From positions 1,412,503-1,476,502 of the forward strand of contig NC_060974.1 of assembly GCF_910589235.1 (NCBI RefSeq): a stretch of DNA of 64,000 nt, in the 5' to 3' direction. This document shows positions 24,517-35,129 of this stretch, piece by piece. Both the position numbers and the translations under genes were made by a program. Source of the DNA: Vespa crabro. Taxonomy: Eukaryota; Arthropoda; Insecta; Hymenoptera; Vespidae. Each line of letters begins with the position of its first letter. Within the stretch, counting starts at the first letter, position 1. The notes beneath the pieces are model-generated. The model was given only the letters and a program-made list of their open reading frames with translations. It made no database searches and was not told where the DNA came from.

Positions 24517-24659
24517 CTTTATAATAACGATAATAATAATAACGAAAAAAATTATAATAATATTAATAATTATAATTAAAGGATAATAATAATAACGATA
24601 ATAATAATAATAGTAACAATGACTATATTATTAATAATTATACTAATAAAGATAAAAAT
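24517..24659. repeat. Short (AAT)n array
   Basis: About 130 bp of (AAT)n with AACGAT variants, the last array of the mosaic. It separates A3 from the RTE-like element. Confidence 0.88.
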
Positions 24660-24757
24660 GAGTCTGCTTTCACCTTTTAATATAAAATACGGATACTTCA
24701 AAGATCTTATTTCTCCACGACTGTGGGGGCGGAAGAAATTGTAACACACTATTTTAA

Positions 24758-25734
24758 TTGCAGAATGGAAAAGTCGCTGAAAAAAGCACTATCCCAGGTG
24801 GCAGCTCAGAAGAGAAATTCACCATTGCGTTATGCAATGCATTGGGATCTAGGGTTCTGGGGAGTCCCAACATCTGCAATAAAGATGAGTTGGAGCATCC
24901 TTGGAATCCCTCCAGACTTAAGTTTAAAAAGAATTTTTTTGCGGGCACATTAAATGTAAATTCTTTGTTGAAGGTTGGTAAACAAAAGGAATTAGAACTA
25001 CTTCTGGATAGACACGATATACAAATTTTAGCAGTACAGGAGATAAGATTTTTGGATAAAAATGTGACAGAAAAAAAAATTATAGAATATTTAAAGGCAA
25101 GCCTGTGATTAAAATTATGAAAGGAATGACACTCTTGGTAACAACTCTTTATATCCATAAAAGATTATTAAACTGTGTAACTGAATTCAAATCCCACTCA
25201 GAAAGGATGTCTCTTTTGACAATGAAATGCAAATATAAATTATACACTTTTATTAATTGTCATGCACCAATTAATGAAGACTACAAGAAGAGCCCAAATA
25301 AAGTAGAGGAATTCTGGGACCTCCTGGATGATGAAATGTCTAAAATTCCAAAATCAAATGTAGTGATATTACTTGGAGATTTCAATACCCAAATAGGAAG
25401 AGAGGTATATCATATACCAATAGTGGGAGAATATGCTGCACACCAAAGAACAAACAGAAATGGGATGAGATTGGTTACTATTTGTAAAAACTTTCAAATG
25501 AAAGTAATGTCGACTTTCTTCAGGAAATTGCCAAGAAGAGCTAAAACATGGACTTCTCCAAATCCAATGCTAGGTGAATTTCAAATAGATCATGTAGCTA
25601 TATCCAAAAGAAATATGAAGGAAATTATGAATATCAAGGTAGTAAGAAGCAGAGAATTTGACTCCGACCACTATTTGTCTAAAATCAAACTAAAATTCTT
25701 ACCCAACAGAAATCACAGAAGAGGGGGAAAATAA
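24758..25734 (+). pseudogene. RTE-like ORF: endonuclease half, one break
   Basis: The first piece (24758-25108) contains GTLNVNSLLKVGKQKELE and ILAVQEIRFLDK, matching the N-terminal TWNVRSL and QE blocks of APE-type endonucleases. After a stop at 25106-25108 the frame resumes (25105-25734) with FINCHAPINE, VVILLGDFNTQIGRE (the GDFN catalytic core), TWTSPNPMLGEFQIDHVAIS and DSDHYLSKIKLK (the SDH catalytic box). All the main catalytic motifs are present, but the chain is interrupted. Confidence 0.84.
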
Positions 25735-25775
25735 ATAAGTACAATACAAATAGACTCCAAATTACACAAGAAACT

Positions 25776-27918
25776 TTGGAAATATTTCAGGAAGAAATAA
25801 AAGTAACTCATCATGGGAAGTGGCAAGATTTATCTAAAGAAATAACGAACGCAGCCCAGAAAACATTTGGACTAGCCAAGCATAGAAAAAAATCTTGGTG
25901 GAACCAAATGTGTAATGATGCATTAGAGGAGAGAACAAAACATTGGAAAAAGTGGAAATGCTCGGAGAAGACTGAACACCATGACCAATTCAAACAACAA
26001 AGGAAAGACACTGCTAGAATAATAAGGGGAGTTAAAATATCTTTCGAAAAATCACAACTTATCGACATGCAAAACAACTTTGTTAAAAATATTTCACGAA
26101 ATTTCTATTAGACTTTTAAAAGTCAATTAAAGAGGTATCAAGCGCCTAGCATATGCGTCAAAGATGAAAATGGTAAATTTAGCCTATGCAATGCTGAGAA
26201 CTGTGAAATACTTGCGAAACACTTTGATCAACTTTTAAACTGTCCTGAACCAAAACATAAATTGGAATTCTCTGAAACAACTGAAAATCTGGAAGAAGAT
26301 ATACCACCCAATGCTGAAGAAATTAAAGAAGCAATTATCAATCTAAAAAATAATAAAGCTAGTGGAGAAGACTCTATAACAGCTGAACTTCTGAAATGGT
26401 CTCAAACAAAAATCATTAAAAAGCTGCAATTAAGATATTTGGAGAACAGAGAGGTTTCCAGAAAAATGGAAAGTTGCTCTAATTCACCCATTACATAAAA
26501 AAGGGGACAAACAGAACGTTGATAACTATAGAGGCATCTCTCTTCTGTAAACTGCATACAAGGTAATCTCAAAAATATTGCTGAATAGAATAGAAATAAC
26601 ACTTGACAAGGAACTGGGCGAGTATCAAGCTGGATTTCGAAAAGGTAGATCTTGTTCAGAACAAATTTTTAACTTAAAATCCATAATTCGCCATAGGATA
26701 CTGAATTCAAAGGACATAGTTGTAACTTTTATAGATTTTAAAAAGACATTTGACTCGGTTGATATAGAAACCATAGATAAAACAATACGTGAATTTGGAG
26801 TTAATAATAAATTGGCAAACTTAATACATGAAACACTCACTGACATGATTTCAAAAATAAAATTTATGGGTGAGATATCTAAACCTATTCAGATAAATAC
26901 AGGTGTAAGGCAAGGTGATGGTTTATCACCTCTTCTGTTCAACTGTGTTCTAGAAAAAATTGTCAGAATTTGGAAGATAAAGCTAAAAGAACAAAACATT
27001 TCGGCAGTAACTTTGGGGAGACAAAACAAAAGCATTGAAATAAGTTTCCTAGCATTTGCAGACGATTTTGCTATAGTATCAAACAACTTAAAAAGTGCAA
27101 CAACACAAATCAATATCTTGAAAGAAATAGCTAACAAAGCAAGTTTGAAAATCTCCGTAGAAAAAACTTAATTTATTACAAACATCAAGAACGCTTCAAA
27201 ATTTTTAACTACAGATATTAGTCCAGTGGAAAAAGTAAAGAAATTCAAATACCTAGGAGAAATAATTCAAGAAAATGGTTTAGAAAAATCTGCAGTAGAA
27301 GAAAGGGTACGCAAGATGGAAAGGGCGTATGGTATCACTAAGAATTTTTACAACGAAAGATGTTTATCTAAAAATCTTAAAATAAGGCACTACGCTACAG
27401 TAGTGAAATCGGAATGCTTATACGCGAGTGAATGTTAGGTACTAAATTATAGATTAGATAAACTAGAAGTACTAGAAAAAAGAATCATGAGGAAAATTTT
27501 AGGTCCAGTGAAAACAACAAAAGTATGGATATTAATATCTAATGATGAAATATACAGGAACATAGAAGACATAACAGAAACGATAAGGAAAAGAAGACTG
27601 CAATTTTTTGGCCATATTTACAGAATGGATGAGTCCAGATTAACAAAAAGGTTACTCATATACCTTTGGGAGAAAAAGGCAACAACTAGCTGGATTCAAG
27701 AGGTAAAGAAAGATCTAGAAAGAAATAATATAAGTGAGGAAGAAATTATAGACAGAGAGATTTTTAGAAAGAGGATATTAAACATGGAAGGATTTCAAGG
27801 AAGATTGAAGAAGAAACCTGGTGCGAAGTGGTCTGAGGACAGAAATAAACAGCATAGTGAAAAGATGAAGGAATATTGGTGGGAACGAAAGAGAAAACAG
27901 CTAAGTGAGAAGAATTGA
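25776..27918 (+). pseudogene. RTE-like ORF: linker, reverse transcriptase and C-terminus, several breaks
   Basis: The linker (25776-26111) is Lys-rich. The piece 26262-26498 has NNKASGEDSITAELLK, the expected KAxGxDxIxxELLK motif. The main RT piece (26578-27171) has YQAGFRKGRSCSEQI, FIDFKKTFDSVD, TGVRQGDGLSPLLFN and LAFADDFAI, so the FADD catalytic box is intact. Then come FKYLGEIIQENG (about 27240) and a C-terminal region (27487-27918) with RLQFFGHIYRM. Stops or frameshifts near 26110, 26495, 26550, 27169 and 27437 disable it. Confidence 0.85.
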
Positions 27919-27984
27919 AATTGGCGCGTGGTCCCTAGCAGGCTTCATCGAAAGAAGAAGAAGAAACATAGAAAAAAGAATAAT

Positions 27985-28186
27985 AATATTAGTAAAATTA
28001 TTTTCTTTTAAATTATTAAATTCTTTTAATAAGAATTCCTTGATAGAGAATCAAAATATAAATATTTTAGGTTATTAAATACAATTGATTAGAGAAAGAA
28101 AGAAAGGGGATAAATAATCTTAATCAATTTAATAAGTAATTGGGTGAAGAGTATGGACCAAAAATAGAAAATAAATTTCTTATCAT
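27985..28186 (-). pseudogene. ATP6: NUMT: ATP6 N-terminal fragment
   Basis: On the minus strand from 28186, using the invertebrate mitochondrial code, the frame starts MMRNLFSIFGP and continues with LLNWL, matching the conserved start of insect ATP synthase subunit a. The frame then breaks, but related codons continue to about 27985, next to the 3' tail of the RTE-like element. Only the first quarter of the gene is present. Confidence 0.75.
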
Positions 28187-28383
28187 TTAAATTAAGTTAG
28201 ATTTTTCATTTTAATTGATATTTTTTTTTATTAATATTTTTTTTATCTATTTTATTTAAAAAAAAATAATTTATTTTAATTAGTATTAATATAAATTAAT
28301 ATAAATTAAATAGAATTAATAAAATAATGATAATAAAAAAATAAAAATAGAATCATTTTAAAGATCTTAATTGAGGAATAAAA
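28187..28383 (-). pseudogene. ATP8: NUMT: ATP8
   Basis: Just after the tRNA-Asp copy the minus strand encodes IPQLRSLKWFYFYFF, the IPQ...W signature of insect ATP8, followed by an Ile/Asn-rich tail up to the ATP6 start. Confidence 0.72.
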
Positions 28384-28445
28384 AAATATTAATAAAGTTA
28401 ATAATTTTTAAATGACATTTAAATGTTATAAATTAATTAATCTTT
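28384..28445 (-). tRNA. trnD: NUMT: mitochondrial tRNA-Asp (GTC) copy
   Basis: A 62-nt cloverleaf-like sequence. The anticodon arm TTTAA-ATGTCAT-TTAAA has anticodon GTC in a 7-nt loop. The acceptor stem AAAGATT/AATATTT has 6 of 7 pairs. Its position before ATP8 matches the insect order. As a nuclear copy it is unlikely to be expressed. Confidence 0.72.
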
Positions 28446-28582
28446 TACATAGTTAAGAATAGAGTATAATTAAAAAATATAAAAATGAGTTTATTAATTT
28501 ATAATAAATTTGAGTTAATTTAATTTTAATAAATCAATTTAAATAAGAATAATAATAAAATTAGTAGAAAGATTGAAATTAT
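28446..28582. other. AT-rich spacer between NUMT tRNA-Asp and tRNA-Lys
   Basis: About 137 bp of AT-rich sequence with no recognisable gene. In the ancestral insect mitogenome trnK and trnD are nearly adjacent, so this is either an expansion in the donor mitogenome or a later insertion. Confidence 0.6.
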
Positions 28583-28651
28583 CATTAAGGGTTAATTATT
28601 TATAACCATTAAGAGTTTAAGAGACTTTTACTTCTTTAAAGTGTCTTAAGG
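28583..28651 (-). tRNA. trnK: NUMT: mitochondrial tRNA-Lys (CTT) copy
   Basis: A 69-nt sequence. The anticodon loop CTCTTAA carries anticodon CTT, the form usual in insect mitochondria. The acceptor ends CCTTAAG/CTTAATG pair at 6 of 7 positions. It lies 19 bp after the COX2 stop, in the ancestral order COX2-trnK-trnD. Confidence 0.75.
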
Positions 28652-28670
28652 GTTATATAATTTATTTAAT

Positions 28671-29370
28671 TTACATATTATTAATTCAATTAATAAAAGA
28701 ATTTAAGAAAATTGATTCAATTATAATAGGTATGAATCTATGATTTATACCACAACTTTCAAAACATTGGCCAAAAAAGATTCCTAGACGAATTATATCA
28801 ATAAATGTTTGATTTATATGTCCCGGTGTGACATCAATTTTAATTCCTAAGGCTGGAATGATTCATGAGTGAATTACATCTGTAGATATTGTAAGAATAC
28901 GAATGGGTATATTAAAAGGAAGAATTAATCGATTATCAACATCTAAAAGTCAAAATTGAGATGAATTATTTTTTTTAAAAGGAAGTATATAAGAATTAAA
29001 GTTAATGTTTTTATAATTAGATAGTTCATAACTTCAGTATCATTGATGGCCAATAGCTTTAACAGTTACAGTTGGTGAAAAGAATTTTTCTCTTATATAT
29101 AAAATTTTTAATGAGGTGATAGCAATTAAATAGATTTATTATAGGAGTAATAGTTCAGATTGTTTCAGATGTTCATTAATTATGAATTGATTAGTAAATG
29201 TTCATTAATTATGAATTGATTAGTAATTTTATTAATAATTAGAAAAATAAATATATAAGAAATTAATCTTGTAATAAGGATTAATATTAATATAGAATAA
29301 CCATAAAAAAAAATTAATTGATTTATATTAGGAATATTTGAATCTTGAATATAAAAATTTAGTCATGTTT
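28671..29370 (-). pseudogene. COX2: NUMT: COX2
   Basis: With the mitochondrial code the minus strand gives KAIGHQWYWSYE, LLDVDNRLILPFN and TDVIHSWIIPALGIKID, then FFGQCFESCGMNHRFMPI; the CuA loop motif QCSEICG is altered. The N-terminal half carries a 29-bp direct duplication (29169-29226), which shifts the frame. Cytochrome oxidase subunit II would act in the inner mitochondrial membrane, but this nuclear copy is dead: the mitochondrial code is required and the frame is broken. Confidence 0.88.
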
Positions 29371-29374
29371 GAAT

Positions 29375-29446
29375 TTATAATAAAAAAATATAAATATTTT
29401 TTATATTTGATGTTTAAAATCAATGCACTAATTTTCTATATTATAA
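29375..29446 (-). tRNA. trnL2: NUMT: mitochondrial tRNA-Leu(UUR) copy
   Basis: A 72-nt sequence with a perfect 7-bp acceptor stem (TTATAAT/ATTATAA) and anticodon arm TTGAT-TTTAAAC-ATCAA with anticodon TAA. It sits between COX1 and COX2, its ancestral insect position. Confidence 0.82.
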
Positions 29447-29454
29447 TAATATTA

Positions 29455-30700
29455 TTAATTTGTAGTATAGGAAATTTGTTCGTAATATTAATTAATTGGT
29501 GGTTATGAATGATTTCATTCTAAATTGGATGATATAAAAAATTTATATAAAATATTACGTTATGATATAAATGATTTTCAAATAATAAAAATAAAAAGAA
29601 TTATTGGAATAAAGGAAATAATATATCCAATTGATGAAATTACGTTTCATGAAGTATATAAATCAGGATAATCAGAATAACGACGTGGGAATCCAGATAA
29701 TCCTAAGAAATGATGAAGAAAGAAGGTTAAATTAACTCCGATAAATATAAAAGAAAATTGAATTTTTAGTCAAAGTTTATTTAAGGAAAATCCAAAAATT
29801 AAAGGGAATCAATGAATAAATCTAGTAATAATAGCAAATACAGTTTCTATAGAAAGAACATAGTGGAAATGACTAATTACATAGTAAATGTCATAAAGAA
29901 TAATATCGAAGGATGAATTAGAAAGAATAATTCCTGTTAATCCACCAAGTGTAAATAAGAAAATAAAACCTACTCTTCAAATTATCGAAGGTGAGAATTA
30001 AATTTTTGATCCGTAAATGGTTGCTAATCATCTAAATACTTCAATTCCTGTAGGAATAGCAATAATTATAGTTGCTGATGTAAAGTAAGCTCGTGTATCA
30101 ATATCTAATCCTACAGTAAATATATGGTGAGCTCAAACAATAAATCTTAATAAACCAATAGCGATTATAGCACAGATTATTCCTAATGATCCAAAAATTT
30201 CCTTTTTTCCTCTTTCGTTAATGATAATGTGAGAAGTAATTACGAATCCTGGAAGAATTAAAATATAGACTTCAGGATGACCAAAGAATCAAAGTAAGTG
30301 TTGATAAAGAATAGGGTTACCTCCTCCTCAAAAATGATGTATTAAAATATCGATCTATAAGAAGTATAGTAATTTCTCCAGCTAGTACAGTTAAAGAAAA
30401 TAAGAGGAGAAAAACTGTAATTAGTACTGATCAAGAAAATAAAGGTAAAAAATTTAATGAATAGGTTTTAATATGTATGTTTAAAATTGTTACAATAAAA
30501 TTAATTGCTCCTATATTAGAAGAAATACCTGCAATATGGAGAGAAAAAATTCTTAAATCTACAGATGAAATTATTTTAAGGAATTCGAGAAAGATTTTGT
30601 TTTTAATAATAAATATATATTCACCTGTTTACCAAAAACATGGCTTATTAGATAATAATAATAGGTCTATTCTGCCCATTGATAAATTTATTTAAAGACT
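29455..30700 (-). pseudogene. COX1: NUMT: COX1, 5' truncated
   Basis: Minus-strand frames under the mitochondrial code show SVDLSIFSLHIAGISSNMG, FIVTILNMH, SLTVLAGEITMLLMDRYFN, GGGNPILYQHL, FGHPEVYILILPGF, AHHIFTVGLDIDTRAYFTS, GLTGIILSNSSFDIIL and DIYYVISHFHYVLS. This is cytochrome oxidase subunit I from about residue 90 to the C-terminus. A deletion before the GGGNP segment shifts the frame (about 30340), and an in-frame TAA lies near 30000. The region 30600-30700 is strongly diverged. Confidence 0.9.
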
Positions 30701-31248
30701 GCAGTATATTGACTGTACAACTTTTGCCAACTTATTGTAATGATATTTAATTTAATCATAATAATATTAATTTAATCCTAGTACCACCTGCAATTCTATC
30801 TAGAATATCAAGAATATTAGATTACTCAACATTCATCATTCATCATTCTGATCTACAAAGATTACGTTATTATCATCTAACTCCAGGATCTACTAACCTG
30901 ATTTTTTATCGGTATATTGCATATTATCGGTGACTGATTTTATATACACATAGAAACACGACCATATTCCAAGTAATCTAAAATCAAAAAATTGTGTGAG
31001 TGTATCATTTATTAACATTAATGTCATTTCGGAATTCTGATTGCTCCTTCCTCTACATAGAAAATAAGTGGAAAGCGCTTAACAAAAATGTTGTATATTT
31101 AATTAGATTTTAATATTAAATATAATTAAATAATAATTTAATATAATCAAAAGATTTAATATTAAATATCTTTGTAATAACATGTTCTATGCGAGTGAAA
31201 TATGTGAGTCTAATGACAGTTCATTAGATGTGAGTGATTGTACGTATG
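30701..31248. other. AT-rich spacer, no gene recognised
   Basis: Unique-looking AT-rich DNA between the NUMT and the MITE. Short frames near 30770-30930 gave no convincing match. Confidence 0.6.
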
Positions 31249-31250
31249 TA

Positions 31251-31330
31251 TTGGGTTGACAACTAAGTGATTGCGGATTTCAAATAAGAAGGAAACGACA
31301 AAATCCGCAATCACTTAGTTGCCAACCCAA
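31251..31330. mobile_element. 80-bp mariner-type MITE with TA target duplication
   Basis: The two ends are 30-bp inverted repeats with one mismatch. The left begins TTGGGTTGACAACTAAGTG and the right, read in reverse complement, begins TTGGGTTGGCAACTAAGTG; both continue ATTGCGGATTT. TA flanks both sides (31249-31250 and 31331-31332). Only about 20 bp separates the arms, so it is a deletion derivative of a mariner whose ends differ from those of the element at 37201. It could form a hairpin. Confidence 0.93.
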
Positions 31331-31332
31331 TA

Positions 31333-32560
31333 GTTATAATTCTAACCTATTTGAAATTCTAATTGAAATTCTAATTGAAAATATAGGAAAATTGGAAATA
31401 TGGAAATTCCAATTGAAAATATAGGAATATTAATTAAGCATAATAGTAATATTAATAAAGAAACTTCCGAGAGCTATTGTTCTACCTGTTTAATTATACG
31501 ATCTATTCCATCAATCAATATATATTAATTATTATTTCTTCCAATATTCTGATTAAAAACAGTTATAAATCTGTACATTTTACATACATAACTGTCACAA
31601 CTACTTCAAGGAAAACGACTTTTTCACGCTTAACGTGAATTAGATCAATAAATTCTGTATCAATTTTCTTTTTCTTATCTCTATTAAATATTAAATACAA
31701 AATATTAAATATATTATTTAGCGGAAGCAGAATATCTTAAAATTAAATTAGGGTAAAATAATAGCATAGAAATAATAATCGATCACACGTAAAGAATTCA
31801 AAAATTACTGAATCATCAATAAGTTCTTCTGTGTAAAAGAAGAAACTTTTTAATAAATATTAACAAACGTTCTTTTTCGTTCTGTGTAATTTTAAATACA
31901 ATATATGCATTTTTATAGATTGCTACTATAATTTTGATGAGAGTATAGGTAGAGAAAGAAAGAGTTCACAACGATTGAACAGGAATGGGGAGATCATAAA
32001 AAACGATGTAAGTTATTGTTATTTTGTAAAAAGTATGTTTTAAACTAATAAATTGAGCTAATAAATTTTAAGCTAATAAAAGTTATCATCTTTAGGAGCA
32101 TTGTGATACTGTGACACTATTACATTAAAGTTAATGTTAATTATGTTGGAAAACATAAATAACATATCGTTTCATACGGTCAAGGTTAAGTCTTTTAACA
32201 CGTTAAACAGGAATGTTATATTTGTATGTGTGATAATTTTTTAAGTTAATAAATGTCAATGTTTGATGATTAACTCTATCAAACAACATATTGCCAATTC
32301 TTTTACGAAGATTACATTTGTTAAATTCAACGTATATTAGATTCAAAATGATTAAGTACAAAGAATTCCAAAGTACAAATTATTTTATATAATCTTATTG
32401 AATTTTCAACTACTTAAAATTTCTAATAAAGAAATTATATATTATGGTTTCCATCATTTTATTATTTATATAAATATTATATAGAAAAAAATCTTAATAT
32501 TATTTATACTAGTATAATTACATCATACTAATCATACTAATCATGACTTATATAGTAGAA
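31333..32560. other. AT-rich intergenic DNA
   Basis: No gene seen. A short internal tandem similarity around 31340-31425 repeats TTGAAATTCTAATTGAAA and AATATAGGAA motifs. Confidence 0.6.
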
Positions 32561-33260
32561 ATATCATACAGTCATAGACAGAATAAGTGGACAAAGCATA
32601 AATTTTGAATAATCTATAGTTTCATTTATTATGTTAGATATAAATTAGAACATTTTTATAGATATCGAAAATATATTTTTAGCATATAAAATTATAAAAA
32701 GAACGTTTGTTAATATTTGTTAATATTTACGCGTATTTGTTTAGATGGATGATCTTGAAACTGTGGACAAAACTAAATGGATCACAAAATATAAATCTTA
32801 ATTATATAGAAAATTTATGGAATTAATTGGATTCAGAAATGCCAATAGAAAAACGCTATAATAAAACAGTGTTTTTAAACGAATTGCAATTAAAATTTCA
32901 ACAAATTGATCCGAATTATTTTCAGAAACTTGTGAAAAGCATTCCACGACAATTAGAAGCGATGCTTAAAGCAAGAGGCTACAATAATAAATGCTAATTG
33001 CTCATTTTGAGAATATTTATAAAGTGTCCACTTAATTTTGTCCTCCTAAAATGTGTAACTCCCATTAACAACAATATATTCTAATATATTTTAATATATT
33101 ATTATAATTGATATTCCTGTTTATTTCATTAAATTAATGTTTGTTAATTTAAATATTTCCCAAAATTCCAATTTATTATAATTATTTGCTATATTACGCT
33201 GACTTTTTATTAATCGTTAAACCTATCCACTTAATTTTGTCCACGGCTTTATAATTATAT
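32560..33260 (+). mobile_element. Tc1/mariner-like transposon remnant, internally deleted
   Basis: A plus-strand frame ending at 32998 reads through NPNYFQKLVKSIPRQLEAM and LKARGYNNKC, the typical C-terminus of Tc1-like transposases (family pattern: LxxSMPRRLxAVIKAKG). Terminal-like motifs surround it: TGGACAAAACTAAATGGATC near 32763 and the reverse complement of AGGACAAAATTAAGTGGACA near 33030-33053. Related motifs lie further out at about 32585 and 33222-33245, so one remnant may be nested in another. The catalytic domain is missing. Confidence 0.72.
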
Positions 33261-35120
33261 AGAATAATGCACAAAGTCCACTTGTTATTTGGAACACATT
33301 TTTTGCTTTGAATTAATATAGACATTAGCAATGTCTACGTCAGAAATTATGGGACTATTGTTTATGGTATATTTTCTTAAAAATCTGATATAAACGTGAC
33401 ACAATCTTTCTTTCGAACTAGATGAGAAAAAAAATTATATTAAAATATTGAGAACTTTCTAAGTTGTAGAAGTAAAAATAAAAAAAAAAAGAAACATTAT
33501 TAATTTGTTCTGACATATAGTTAAGTATGACAGTACATATAATGCACTTGTTACATGAAATACATTAATTTCTTAAATATTGCGCCTGAAATAAGACTTC
33601 ATTCTATGCTCTTGAACAATTGTAAGTAGTTTCAGGCGCATTGAACAATAAGAAATTTTGATTGTTTCATAAACAGGTAACATATTACAGGAGCATAAGA
33701 ATGTTTTTTATTCAAGTCCGAGCTAATAATCATATTAATTTAAACAATTAATTTAAGAATTTTTATAATATTTAATGCATTGTAGAATTTATTTATAGAA
33801 TAATGAAACAAAAGGGAAAAACAAATAACAGCAAAAGAAGTTCCCTTGTTAAAAGTGCTATTCAACTAAACGATAATTGTTTCAAATAAGATTGGTAATT
33901 CGCCTCAAATACATATTTAAAAAGTTTTATTTTGACCAATACTACACTCGCCCCATTTCGGAAAATCCCCTATTTAAGAGCTTCCCTATCTAAGTTCGAG
34001 AAAGACGATAAGAGGTATATTTTGTAAGAAAGTTATGACCACATTTTTTTACCACAAGTCCAGGGATTTTTCTCAGAACGAATTGAGTATTACTGACCAA
34101 TTTTCCCTAGTGACATCGATATGACACATGAGGAAATTTCATTACTATTAATAGAATCTTGTATATTTATTATATAAAAATAACAGCTCAAGCAAGTACT
34201 TCGGAGAAACGTAACAATGACTTTCAATTCTTACCAACGTTAGATTTAATCAGGACTAATGTATTCTCAATGAGTGCAAATCAATTTATATTTTAATATT
34301 TTCTTTTTATTATAATTCATTTTTTAATTTATATTTATTTATATTTTGTAAAATATTACATAATGATTTGTAAATGGTAAGGAGATCGCTATTTTATTTC
34401 TATATTTTGTTATGAAATTACGATTTTTCAAAAATGCTTAATCAATAAGTATATAAGAAAATAAAGTAGTATATTAATAGTGATAAGATTTTTTTAATAT
34501 TATTTACATCAAAATATATGTATACAGAAAAAATATGAATCGAATATAAATTCGTTTAACTTTGATCGAATAAATTTCGATTATTATGAAGTATACTATA
34601 AAATAAATGAAATCCTTTATAACGTAGGCTTGCATTAGAAAATTATTAATCATTTTCCCCGGGGGACAATTTCTGCATATTGTTGTATTCTTGAAAAATA
34701 AAATATAGAAATATTTTCATAAACTTATGTTTAATTGCGTATTAAGTATTTTCATTTCTGAAAACTATTTCCAATGGTTTGATGCTTCTGCTATAACTAT
34801 CGAGAATGCTATGCCACTAAATTTAAAGGACATCATATTAAAAAATTTTATGGAAAAATAAAAATATATAATTAAAGATCTTCAAAGTTGACTTTTTCTT
34901 CCTTGTAATCTTTTAACATTTCATGCTTCTAATTTTTTCTTTTTATTTTCTTTCTTCTTTCGTTATATTGTAATTTTAGATTTGGTCACAAATTTTCGAT
35001 CTCTCATAAACTGCAATTATACATTCATTAAATATACGAGTAAATATTGATGATAATATTATTAAAAATAGAAACAAGAGTATATAGTTGATTGACTTGT
35101 AGTTAATCCAAGTAATTAAT
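33261..35120. other. AT-rich intergenic DNA
   Basis: No gene recognised. It contains a perfect hairpin at 33581-33640 (separate entry); otherwise low-complexity AT-rich sequence. Confidence 0.6.
33581..33640. repeat. Perfect 11-bp inverted repeat with 38-nt loop
   Basis: TGCGCCTGAAA at 33581-33591 and TTTCAGGCGCA at 33630-33640 are exact reverse complements and unusually GC-rich for this region. It could be a small non-autonomous element end pair or a structured RNA; neither is shown. Confidence 0.7.
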
Positions 35121-35129
35121 TATGACACT

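Larger units (their letters stand above)
24660..27966 (+). mobile_element. RTE-like non-LTR retrotransposon, near full length but decayed
   Basis: A single-ORF element of about 3.3 kb: endonuclease at 24920-25720, reverse transcriptase at about 26300-27170, C-terminal region to 27918, then a short 3' UTR ending in a (GAA)n-type tail at about 27945-27966. Its base composition differs from families A and B and it carries fewer lesions, so it is a younger or separate insertion. A single endonuclease-RT ORF, short 3' UTR and simple-repeat tail fit the RTE clade. No target-site duplication could be assigned by eye. Confidence 0.83.

Noticed and set aside
27985..30700. Functional nuclear genes for COX1, COX2 and ATP6
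   Set aside because: The frames need the mitochondrial code and contain frameshifts and stops, so they are NUMT pseudogenes.
30740..30930. Further mitochondrial gene fragment after COX1
   Set aside because: The translated plus-strand peptide only loosely resembled mitochondrial proteins, and its orientation conflicts with the NUMT.
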